Source: Gibbula magus (lineage: Eukaryota; Mollusca; Gastropoda; Trochida; Trochidae). From it: 64,000 nt of DNA. Below, piece after piece: positions 1 through 8,917 of the stretch. Position 1 is the first letter of the stretch; every line of letters begins with the position of its first letter. The DNA lies in NCBI GenBank assembly GCA_936450465.1, contig OW388293.1, positions 82,482,134-82,546,133 of the forward strand, in the 5' to 3' direction. The notes under the pieces are model-generated. The model saw only the letters and a list, made by a program, of their open reading frames with translations. It had not been told where the DNA came from and did not search any database. The translations under genes and the position numbers were made by a program.

Positions 1-94
1 AGTTTACACTCTTGGTGTTGTTGAAGTATTTAACTATCGGAAGGGTTGTTGTCTTAGTGTCGGAACTGAGTTCTTACACTGCTTTGATTAGGTG

Positions 95-835
95 TTTCGT
101 GTCAGTGACTCGTTGGCATTCACCTCGTCTGGATTACGCGAGTTAGTGAATCGCTGGTCACTCATCTGTTTAGGATAACATAGATGTGTCCTACTCTAAA
201 ACCAGCGTCTATAGGATTCTACGTTTCGTTTGCTTAATGCAAACTTCCTCAAGATCACTTTTTTGTTTAGTGATGTGAGTGTCACTCACCTGTCACTCAC
301 CTCGTCTAGACTACATGCGTCAGTGGCTCGCCTGTCACTCACCTGGTGAGTAACCCGACTGTCACTCACGTCGTCTAGATTACGCGAGTTAGTGATGCGC
401 CTGTCACTCATCTGTTATCTGTCACTCACCTGTTAAGTGACTTGAGTATCACTCACCTCGTCTAGATTACACACGTTAGGGGCTCGTCTGTCACTCACCT
501 GTTAGGTGACTCGACTGGCACTCGCCTCGTCTAGATTACACGCGTCAGTGGCTCGCCTGGCACTCACCTGTTAAGTAACTTGAGTGTCACTCACCTCGTC
601 TGGATTACACGCGTTAGTGGTTCATCTGTCACTCACCTGCTAAGTGACTCGACTGTCTCTCACCTGTCACTCACATCGTCTAGCTTACTCGCGTCAGTGG
701 CTCGGCTGTCACTCACCTGTTAAGTGAATTGAGTGTCATTCACCTTCCCTAGCTTACACGTGTCAGTGGCTCGTTTGTCAGTCATCTGTTAGTGACTCGA
801 TGGTCTCGTCAAGGTCTCGACTATCACTCACCTAG
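95..835. repeat. degenerate minisatellite, about 69-bp period
   Basis: The phrase CTCGTCTAGATTACACGCG and its variants recurs near 127, 303, 371, 458, 527, 597, 677 and 746. Most spacings are 68-70 bp; two are longer, about 87 and 80 bp, because of short extra inserts. Between these anchors the phrase GTCACTCACCTGTTAAGTGA alternates, so one unit contains two related half-units built on TCACTCACC. Copies differ at many bases, so the array is old or evolving freely. No frame stays open across it, so I treat it as noncoding. It abuts the truncated 5' side of the DIRS-type element and may have been part of it or of its landing site. The region 1-94 looks like a more degraded edge of the same array. 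Confidence 0.8.
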
Positions 836-865
836 TTACTCTGCTACCGCCGTTTTTGCTTCACT

Positions 866-1080
866 ATGTACTCTGCGTTTTGTAATTGCGGAGGTAGGAA
901 GTCTGCTAGGACTTGCCTTGTATGAAGTGCAAGGAAGTGTGTAACGATTGTGTCACTCTCTCGTCTTCAGGTTTCCGGGCGTATGTTTCAGTCATTCGTA
1001 AGTCCATTGCTTCATCTTTGAAGAGTTCACCCCTACTTCGGGTGACTCGGGTCAAGTCAGGGTTTTTTCTCCCTTTCCGC
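866..1080 (+). pseudogene. cysteine-rich N-terminal remnant, possible DIRS ORF1 (gag-like)
   Basis: An ATG at 866 opens a short frame beginning MYSAFCNCGGRKSARTCL, which ends at a TGA at about 923. A one-base shift into the frame used from 913 continues the cysteine pattern as CMKCKEVCNDC. Together they give a C-x-C, C-x2-C-x2-C-x3-C-x2-C series resembling a zinc-binding knuckle. The frame from 913 then runs directly into RNase H-type sequence, with no reverse transcriptase between. I infer that an ORF1 start was joined to the end of the polymerase frame by internal deletion. The knuckle-like spacing and the position are what is seen; the gag identity is a guess. Confidence 0.35.
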
Positions 1081-1343
1081 ACCCCTCCCCCGGAGTGGCA
1101 ACTGAACCCAGCAGTCTTCAGGGGGTTGTGTCTTCAGTTAGGCACCCCTCTGATAGACCTTTTCGCGACATGACTCAATCTCCAATTGCCAACCACGTCT
1201 CCCACGTAGGTAGCCAAGGCTTCAGGAACCTGTTTCCGATTCAGCCGCGAAGAGATCTGCTCCTCAGCAGGCCAAGCGAAAGGTTACACGTGAACCCTCA
1301 GGGTTTCTGCCTTCACGCTTGGCTTGTGTTAAAAGAGGGCTAA
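1081..1343 (+). pseudogene. RNase H C-terminal remnant of a DIRS-type retrotransposon
   Basis: From 1081 the frame reads PPEWQLNPAVFRGLCLQLG and then TPLIDLFAT before a stop at 1171. This resembles the end of the RNase H domain of DIRS-group polyproteins, where a DLFAT-like motif precedes a short linker. Downstream, in another frame, PRRDLLLSRPSERLHVNP and CLHAWLV (to 1343) look like the linker between RNase H and the tyrosine recombinase. At least two frame changes and several stops separate these pieces, so no protein can be made. The reverse transcriptase that should precede them is missing. Family assignment is from remembered motif shapes, not a search. Confidence 0.6.
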
Positions 1344-1590
1344 GGAGCATTGGATACTCGAGGTCCGTCGCCAATGCAATAGCTACCTCTCATAGGAAGA
1401 CCACTAGGAAACTCTATGTTTTCCAGTGGCAGGCCTTCGCCTCCTTCTGTGCTCAGAGAGATTTCATACCGGCAGAGGCATCAGTTCCTCAGGTGGCGGA
1501 GTAATTAGTATACCTACGCTACACCAGGCGTCTTAAGGCGTCATTGTTTAATACCAACATGTCTGCTATCCTCTCCGTTCTCAGGAAGAG
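1319..1590 (+). pseudogene. tyrosine recombinase, N-terminal (core-binding) half, interrupted
   Basis: The frame from 1319 encodes a helical segment with RKTTRKLYVFQWQAFASFC, the usual form of the SAM-like DNA-binding domain of DIRS/Ngaro tyrosine recombinases. A TAA at 1502-1504 interrupts it, but the same frame continues (LVYLRYTRRLKASLFNTNM, then SAILSVLRK) up to about 1590. A SINE then splits the gene, and the catalytic half resumes after 1890. In an intact element this enzyme would integrate a circular DNA intermediate, which is why DIRS elements lack target duplications. The premature stop plus the SINE make this copy dead. Confidence 0.7.
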
Positions 1591-1890
1591 GGGGCCGGAT
1601 AGTGCAGTGGTTAGCGCCTTCGGCTTCGGATCAAGAGGTCCAGGGTTCGAATCCCGCCAGGGGCACGGCATTTTTGTCTCTAGTAGAGAATGCAGTAAGG
1701 TTTGGGTGCATGCTACACTGAACTTCAGTGCAGTATCACCCATGGTTCGCGAGTCCAGCCGTTACACGCAGGTTTCACCGCAATGCATAGCTATATGGTG
1801 TTGCAGGCTTTCTCCCTGCCGTAATACTAGCAGCCGTGATATAAGTGAAATATTCTTGAAAGCGACGTTAAACCCTAACTCACCTCACCT
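1591..1890 (+). repeat. tRNA-derived SINE inserted in the DIRS recombinase
   Basis: A tRNA-like head carries a box A (TAGTGCAGTGG, 1600-1610) and a box B (GGTTCGAATCC, 1644-1654), the internal RNA polymerase III promoter. The anticodon-loop equivalent CTTCGGA (1624-1630) would read TCG, so the source looks like tRNA-Arg. The body ends with a conserved segment from about 1772 to 1890 (TAATACTAGCAGCC, TTCTTGAAAGCG, CGTTAAACCC) and a tail of repeated CTCACCT. The same 3' segment recurs alone at 32235-32352. It lies inside the recombinase frame of a dead DIRS element, so it landed after or during that element's decay. I could not identify clean target duplications. It is a retroposon, not a functional tRNA gene. 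Confidence 0.85.
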
Positions 1891-2696
1891 CGGTAAAAGG
1901 TCGCCAGGGTTAGATGTGTCGGTCCTCATGGGCCTTCATTAAAACATTTCGTTCTGTGGACGGCAGAATGAAGCTTCGTCCCCCTGAGTGGGACTTAGCA
2001 ATTGTGCTCAACCATCTTCGCTCTGATACGTATGAACCGCTCTCTGGCGTACCCCTCCTCCCTCTCACCATCAAGGTCATTTTTCTGGTGGCCATGGCCT
2101 CCGCAGCGCGGATTTCGAAAAACCATGCGTTGCAGGCGGACCTTCTACGTTTTGAGGTCTGGGAGGGGGGATCGGGTTGGCTCCCGACTTTGTAAGAACC
2201 AGGCAGCTGATGAAGCTGCCGTATGTTCTCTATCCCGGCTCTGGGTTCTGACTCGGGAGAGGTGGATCTCTCTCTGTATCCGGTGAGGGCTTTGAGGGTG
2301 TACACGCAGCGTACCCGCAGGCTGAGAGATGACAGGCGTCGTCTGGTCTTGCCTCACTCGCCGTGGAGCACCAAGGAGCTAGATAAGCGAGCGTTGGGTG
2401 TGTATCTAAGGTCGGCGATCATTGATGCATACAAGGCCGCTGACCTGCCTCCGTCTTCGCGTTCCAACCTTCATGAGACCCGCGCAGTTTCAGCCACGAT
2501 GGCTTATCACTGCAACATCGCGGTTTCGGATGTCATGGCAAGGTGTTTTTGGCGTTCATCAGAGGTTTTCGCCAACCATTACCTACGAGATGTCTCCACA
2601 GCAGATCTTGAAGGCATCTCTAGGCTAGGTCCACAAGTCTTCGCTCAGACGAAGGTGGTCCTCCCAACCAGACCAAGAAGGGGTCAACCCTCTTAG
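1891..2696 (+). pseudogene. tyrosine recombinase, catalytic half (DIRS type)
   Basis: The frame from 1914 reads PPEWDLAIVLNHLRSDTYEP, then LTIKVIFLVAMASAARISK, which contains the first catalytic arginine (codon 2109-2111). It stops at 2193. After a short stretch that makes best sense in a neighbouring frame, the original frame resumes at 2223 with FSIPALGSDSGEVDLSLYPV and a long open run to 2696. That run contains HETR (2472-2483, the H-x-x-R pair), a tryptophan where many recombinases have the second histidine, and HYLRD with the nucleophilic tyrosine at 2580-2582. All key catalytic positions survive, but the frame shift near 2160-2223 and the upstream SINE disable it. Confidence 0.8.
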
Positions 2697-2987
2697 GAGC
2701 TTTGAGGCTCATTGTAAATAACCTTGTTTACATGGCTAGCTCTTTTGTCTGTTGTTGTTTTTTCTTTAGCTTCGATTTAACACCCCCTCCCCGTTGGGGT
2801 TGGGGGGCACTGTGTTGATCGGAAGTTGAGTGGCAGGGTTGTCTCTTCGATCCGCTTAGCGGTAGAGATGGTATCTCCCGGGCTGGGTGGAGAACTCGTA
2901 GGTTAGCTTACACTCAGGGCTAGTCGCTGGTCTCGTCACTACCACGTATCTACTGACCCGCCTCCTTGCGGTGGGATTCTAGGCAAA
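2697..2987 (+). other. 3' noncoding part of the DIRS-type element
   Basis: This stretch follows the recombinase stop and leads into the terminal repeat. It holds a C-run/G-run pair (ACCCCCTCCCC near 2783 and GGGGTTGGGGGG near 2795) able to fold back. No frame of note is present. Confidence 0.5.
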
Positions 2988-3075
2988 GTAGGTCTAGTCA
3001 ACAGATAGGTATTAAAATAATAGTACGTTTTTGATAAAACGTAATTATTTATACTTACCTGTTGACTAGACCTAC
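2988..3075. repeat. 88-bp palindrome of DIRS terminal repeats
   Basis: GTAGGTCTAGTCAACAG (from 2988) is mirrored by CTGTTGACTAGACCTAC (ending 3075), and the match continues inward through AT-rich sequence to a centre near 3031, giving arms of about 43 bp. I read it as the right terminus of the element carrying the recombinase placed directly against the left terminus of a second, short copy. Inverted terminal repeats are characteristic of DIRS elements. The right arm contains ATACTTACCTG (3051-3061), the complement of a full U1-type splice donor. Confidence 0.75.
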
Positions 3076-3312
3076 GCTCTAGGCCCTCCCATCCTCCCCA
3101 CTTGGTCTGTCTTGCCTTTTGGGACTTTCGGAGAGTGATCTGAACAGGTAGTGACGTCACAAGACCACCTAGACTTTTTACGCACCCCTTCTCCACTCTT
3201 CAAGTTCGTCTGTGTTAAGGTTGAAATAGCATTACCTATAGGAGGTAAGGCAAAGTAGGTCTAGTCAACAGGTAAGTATAAATAACTACGTTTAATCAAA
3301 AACGTACAATTA
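3033..3312. mobile_element. internally deleted DIRS-type copy (terminus to terminus)
   Basis: The left terminus (ATTTATACTTACCTGTTGAC, read inward from 3044) and the right terminus (GTAGGTCTAGTCAACAGGTA from 3256 on) are inverted copies of each other. Only about 180 bp lie between them (3076-3252). That interior shares phrases with 31235-31430, including GTGACGTCA and AGACCACC, so it belongs to the same family. There is no coding capacity; this is a remnant or a non-autonomous derivative. The right terminus ends in TTAATCAAAAACGTAC (to about 3312). Confidence 0.55.
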
Positions 3313-4159
3313 TATGACATTTACCACGCTCTGCATGAAATACCCAGATGCTCAATGTATCATACGATGAACAAATGAATACCGTGTGGGATGTACAAAT
3401 TATATTTTGCAGTCAGTTATGCAAATATGACAGAACATGTAACACGTTGTTACATATTCATTAGTTTAAAGCTAAATAAATACCGTTGTTATTATTATAA
3501 ATAGAAGTATTATTATCATTATTATCAAATGCTACTATTATTATTTTTATTATTATAAAATAAATAATTTCATTTTTGTATCAAATAAAACCACATTTGT
3601 CATAAGTGGTACACGGATCTCTTCACTGATCAAGTCGCTACAAACGTTATTATGGCATATACTCGTATGCTTTTATAGAATTCTTTGAACTGACAATTTG
3701 ACAGATAGAAAAACAGTTTGTTTGTCGATTGTTCAAAGAGATTTTGTTTCAATAATTTGATTAAGAAGAATTGTTTTACAAATTTCTTTGAAATGTTTTT
3801 GCAGTCTGCTTTAGAAACTATACACATGGCAGATGGTTTCAATATTTGTTGCTAACACATGTTTATGTAGCACGATTTGATTAAATCAAGATCAAGATTG
3901 TATAAGATAGTGTAGCAACGTTTCATTTGTTATATTTTGTGAGTGTGAAATCACTGTGCTAAGCAAATGTAACATTCAACGTGCAATGATAAAAGTTGTA
4001 AGCATTATTGTACACATTATTGTTCTTTATTGTACAAAGACGAATATAAAAGTGGACTTAAAGTTCTCAATATAAATATTTATGCATGAATACGTGTTAA
4101 ATACCGCAAATCTACTATCAGTAGAGGCAGCTCTACCCAAAGGTTAAAGTTCAAGTGTT

Positions 4160-4253
4160 TTACACATTTTATTATCACATGACCACAATGTTACACATTT
4201 TCTTATCACATGACCACACTGTTACACATTTTTTTTATCACGTAACCTTGTTA
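4160..4253 (+). repeat. three tandem copies of a 31-33 bp unit
   Basis: TTACACATTTT followed by TTATCACATGACCAC repeats three times in a row (starting near 4160, 4190 and 4221), with the third copy drifting to ATCACGTAACC. It is a short minisatellite within unit C. Confidence 0.8.
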
Positions 4254-5659
4254 TTGTGGAGACAAACAATAACAATCATTACATATTATACAAAATAGAA
4301 TATCTGTCAGTATCTGTCATGTAGACATAGTGTGTATCTTAAAAGTGTGAACATGTAAATGATAAACCTGACTCAGTCAAATAAACGTGGGATTAGTCAA
4401 GAAAAGAAAGATATCTAAACATAAATCCAGGGCTTCAGCTCAGTATTCTAAATTAACCCTTGTCAACATACATTTGGATCAATTCTTCTACTCAACAATA
4501 TCATCAAACATGTTCAATATTCCAAACAGATACATAAGACATAATTGCTTATCAGTAGTTGCTTCGTAAACCACCATCAAGTATCTTCAACGTCCCTGAC
4601 GAAACTACAAAATACTGGTCGAGTACTGCATTTGTTATTGTCGAAATTGAATATAAATCGTCTGACGTTTTCTCTTCTCTTTTGAAGATTGTTGGTAGGA
4701 ATTGAATAAATGAAACTTGAAGTGATGTTTTCTTATCCATATGACGCTTATAATATTTATCAATTTACATTGCTAAATGAAATATATGTTGGTGTTGTGT
4801 GCTGAATCTTGACGGCCCAGTGTAAGAATGCATAATATGTGTCCGTTCTATACCATGTTTAGCTCACTAAAACGTCATTGTCGCTATGCAGAAGTAGTTA
4901 ATTGTGACTCTGACTAGCGCCTTTTGTTTAAATAGTGTTCATTATTAATGTATTCAAATGAAAGTAATATTGATCCTAAAAATGTCATATGCATACATAT
5001 TTTCATCTCAAAAGATGGCATTTTTCCCAAATTGTTATTTTTGATTAATGAATAGGTTTCCGTCAGTATTACAATGATATTGGCGACACAGCATTTGTAC
5101 TTTAGATGTCTTGTATGGAGATATTGTCAGCATTATGGGTAATTGTTTACAGTATAAAACTAATTCCTGTGTTTAAAAGAATGCATATGAAGTGACTGCC
5201 AGTGACACCATTTCTAATTGAGAATTAATTTATAAGACCCGTTATGTGCTGATGTCCTCGGTGTCTTTTAAGAGAAATTAGTTTAAATAAAGTTTCAATG
5301 TACTTGAATAGTAAGTTTTGCGATAAAATTAATCATTGAAGTTGTATGCTCATTTTGTCTGAATTACCAGTAACTGTTCAACAGGAAATGTATTCATTTA
5401 ATGATTTCTAAAACATTTTCTGTATATTTAGTTATTTTAAGTCATAACGTGACAGTAAGCATGATTATTATCAAAAAAAGATTGCTTAAATACCAAGGAG
5501 TGGTACTAATTACCAATCATCAACGTTTTACATGTCATTAAGGTATTTATATTTAATGGTATTTGACTTTTTTTTATTACTTCCTTTTAAATCGTTCTAT
5601 CAGAAAAATACACTTCTTGTTTAACCTGAAATATTAATCAAGTCGGCTTTTTCAAGTAT

Positions 5660-5960
5660 CTGTGAACATTAATCATTAATGGTAACATCCTAGACAAATT
5701 TGACTAAATTCGAGCAAGGAACATGTTCTGTAAGTTCTGATGCCAGGAACGATAATAGCGTAATGATCTCATTATAGACTCACCAACTAGATTAGCGAAT
5801 TAGTGAAACTGACAAACAGAACCCGTCTCACTACCACCTGTTTTAACAGCAATTACTGAAAGAGAGGAATGCACAATATATCTGTCTTGAAATTGGTGTA
5901 ATTTTTGAAAAGTGCTTTCTACAGAAACTGCTCTGTCACATCATCTACAGGAATACATTT
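5660..5960 (+). repeat. dispersed repeat X, copy 1
   Basis: ATGGTAACAT, GGAACATGTTCTGTAAGT and AATGATCTCATTATAGACT recur in the same order at 39115-39245, and CAGAACCCGTC with the following 80 bp recurs at 47800-47890. No terminal repeats or coding potential were found, so the class is unknown. Confidence 0.6.
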
Positions 5961-6354
5961 GTTTAATTATAAGGACTATAATGCTCAACCTCAATTTGGA
6001 TAACACTTAGGTTAAGAATAGTTTTAAGTGTTGTGAGGACGCACCTAAGGTTTGAACATCACTTACTATCTTAAATAACATTATAGACGCGGGTAAAATA
6101 TTAGGCAGATTTGATTAATTCTAGGTACCCTGGAGCTGTTGCCTTACTATTGAAGAAACAAGTGATTTGATATAATGAATACATGTATCTCAAAATAACT
6201 ATACTAAAGCACATGGAGTTTTGTTAGACTAAAATTTCGACTATGGAATTTACTAATCCTTTATTCTTTTTATATTTTAAAAATACTTTTCATATGTGTA
6301 TTCTATTTATCTAGACTTGATGAATATAGACCAAGACTGTATTCAAGGCTCTTA
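5961..6354. other. no recognisable feature
   Basis: AT-rich sequence between repeat X and the mariner copy; I see no gene, RNA or structured repeat in it. Confidence 0.6.
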
Positions 6355-7567
6355 CGAGGGGCGTTCAATAAAGATTCCCCTGACCAACTTCTTTTTACCG
6401 GAATAAGTAGAAATTTCACATGTGATATTAAACATATCTCCATAGGTCAAGGGATGTCTCATACTTTTAAAATATTCATTCATTCTGTCAGCAAAGGTCT
6501 TAGAGGAGAGTAGTGTGTAAAAATGGAGGCTGTTGAGTACAGAGCGGTTATCAGGTTTTTTTTATTCTTGAAGGTTCGTACACCACAGGAGACTTTTGCT
6601 GAGATGAACAAAAACTTATGGATTGGATGCCCTTGTCAAACACTGGCATCGTTAGTTCAAGTGTGGTCGGACATCCGTGGAAACAGTTTCAATTCCAGGC
6701 CGACCCATTCAGTCATTGATGATGACTCAATCAGGCAAGTGGAAGATCGCCGAATTACTGTCCGTCATCTTGCCCAAGATGTCAAGACAAGTGTGGGGTC
6801 TGGAGAAAATCATTCATGACCATTTGCACATGCGGAAGTTGTCATCTCGTTGGATACCCCGTCTGCTCTAACCTTTCAAAAAACAGGACTGAGTTGACTG
6901 CTCAAATACTCGTTTAGCAATATGCCAAGAAAACCAGCATAATATTTTCGACAGACGTATCACACAGGATGAAACATGGGTCCATCACTATGACCCTGAA
7001 AGGAAAATCCAGTCAACGCAGTGGAAACAACTTTAGTCACCACCCCCTAAAAAGGCTCGGGTCCAGCCCTCGACAGGCAAGGTTATGCTCACCTTCTTTT
7101 GGGATCGTGTAATCATGATGGATATTTTGGAAAGGGGTACCACAATTACTGGGGCGTTTGCTGCAAAAATTGCGGAAAGCTATCAGAACCGAGAGACGTG
7201 GTATGCTCTTTAAAGGTGTCCGTCTGCTTCAGGACAATGCTCCTGTCCACAACTCACGTGTAGCTCAGACAGAAGCGCAGACCTGCGGTTATGAAATACT
7301 TCCTCACCCACCGTATTCTCTTGACCTTGCACCATCTGATTTCTTCTCTTCCCAAACATGATCAAGTCATTTTGGAAAGGCACTCGTTTCCCTGATGATG
7401 AAACCCTCATTAATGAGGTCAATTCCTGGCTTTTGACAAGATCTGACGCCTTTTACAAGAAAGGCCCTTTTACGCGATTGCAGCTTTCCGTCTGCCTTCG
7501 TAGTCATGTTCTTCCATTAACAATATATATTTCCTCTTCCCTAGATATACATTTCTTATTTATATAA
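6355..7567 (+). pseudogene. mariner (D,D34D) transposase, decayed element
   Basis: A TA at 6353-6354 is followed by GAGGGGCGTTCAATAAAG (from 6356), a typical mariner end. The frame from 6523 begins MEAVEYRAVIRFFLFL, the N-terminal helix-turn-helix region, and after a shift continues as MRKLSSRWIPRLL, the linker before the catalytic core. The first catalytic aspartate is in QDETWVHHYDPERK (6968-6970), the second in LLQDNAPVH (7233-7235) and the third in SLDLAPSDFF (7338-7340). The second and third are separated by exactly 34 residues, as in mariner. A stop follows the WKQL motif, and at least three frame changes occur. The C-terminal residues fade by about 7480, and I found no 3' inverted repeat, so the right end is lost or undefined. 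Confidence 0.85.
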
Positions 7568-8905
7568 GACTCTCTGTAAAATGCTAGAAATTTGACATTT
7601 TAAATATATGATAAATCTATAAGAGACCTTAACAGTTTTAGAATTACGATGTGTGTCTTCCTCAAAACAGTCAAAGATATACAAACATTATTCTAATTGT
7701 ATTGGGATCGTGTACATTGGTATTAACATGACCTTTTTTCAACCATTGAAAACTTCCTAATTGTTTCTAACATGAAATTAATTGGGCTGTTTACCTCGTA
7801 TTTACTTGGCAGTTATCATTTATAGCTATAATGCTATCAGCTTTCCTCCAATCTTATTGCTTTTATGAAACATATATTCTCATTAATAATTCATATTTCA
7901 TGTTAGGGTATATAGGCGAATATCAACTTTGAGTCAAACATTAATATTGAAAATGCAATGCGTGAATGGCTATTGAAGTCATAATTACAAATCTAAGACA
8001 TTTGTACTTCAAATGTATTTCTTTCAGATATCAGGTGTAAATCTCAATATCTTCGTTATTAGTACCTGTGACGAGAAAGTCACATTATATCAATTGCTAT
8101 TGGCAGATTCATTGACAACATTTAAGGAGCTTGTGATATGAATTAAATGGCAAATACTTTGACTAGAATGCAACTAGCGTAACCTCTATTATGCAAATAT
8201 AATTTTTGAACGAATAAACAAAAGAAAATGGAAAAGATGTAAATTCATTTCATTCATTGACTTCCGTAATGTTATGTGAGCATCAAACGTATAATTATGC
8301 ATATAAATTCATTGCATGTACTACCAAAGTCACTGTAGAATACGTGTTGAATATTCTTTTACTTAACAATGAGAACACCTTTATAGACAAACATCTTATT
8401 TATGGTGAGTTGGTTGCGTTTCCTTAATCATATCTCCCAATTAAATATTAAACTTGAACTTCGTTCTCGTTTGATATTTAACTCGGACATAATTATGATA
8501 AATATCCATATCAAACTCGTGGACACATGGTAAGTTATAATGTCTGTTTATGGGATAGGGAATTAACTTGTCACTTGTTTTCCAGACATGAACGGGTTAT
8601 TCACGCATGTAATGATCAACCAAGCTCTTTGATTATCACTGATGGATCCATTTGTTGTATTCCTTATCTTTCTACATGGTTGTCTGTATCTGAAAACAAA
8701 ATAATATATGATTATAAAGAAGGCAATCAGTCAGTCGTTATTTGCCAAATGTTTATATTGACATGCAGTATATTGCATGTGTCTGTACAAATAACAGACA
8801 TTTCTATCTTCAAATTCTAAAATTAGGAATAATGCTGCAATCTTTTTGGTGTTTTTATTCAATCTAGAAAACAGCTCATTACCAGCTATTATACTCACCC
8901 CCTCT

Positions 8906-8917
8906 TGCGCATGCGCG
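8906..8917. promoter_or_regulatory. perfect NRF1-type palindromic motif
   Basis: TGCGCATGCGCG matches the NRF1 consensus YGCGCAYGCGCR at every position and sits in otherwise CpG-poor, AT-rich DNA. NRF1 sites usually lie at promoters of housekeeping genes. No adjacent gene or CpG island is visible, so it may be chance or a lone promoter outside any exon I can see. Confidence 0.25.

Larger units (their letters stand above)
3320..5960 (+). repeat. old diverged copy (unit C) of a segment near 46-48 kb
   Basis: Three blocks are collinear with 45970-47900: 3341-3910 (matches include AATTATGGCA, GAATTCTTTGAA, GACAGATGGTTTC-like and ATGTAGCA), 4690-4810 (GGTAGGAATTGAAT, AAATGAAATA) and 5760-5960 (CAGAACCCGTC, ACCAATTAC-like). 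The first two blocks also match 63200-63740. Similarity is interrupted by large gaps and looks around 70-75 percent by eye. No protein-coding frame is conserved. Low-complexity AT sequence occupies 3480-3570. The rest of the interval shows nothing I recognise. Confidence 0.5.

Noticed and set aside
1591..1665. Possible true tRNA gene (box A, box B, TCG anticodon)
   Set aside because: The acceptor stem does not pair properly, a SINE body follows directly, and its tail recurs at 32235.
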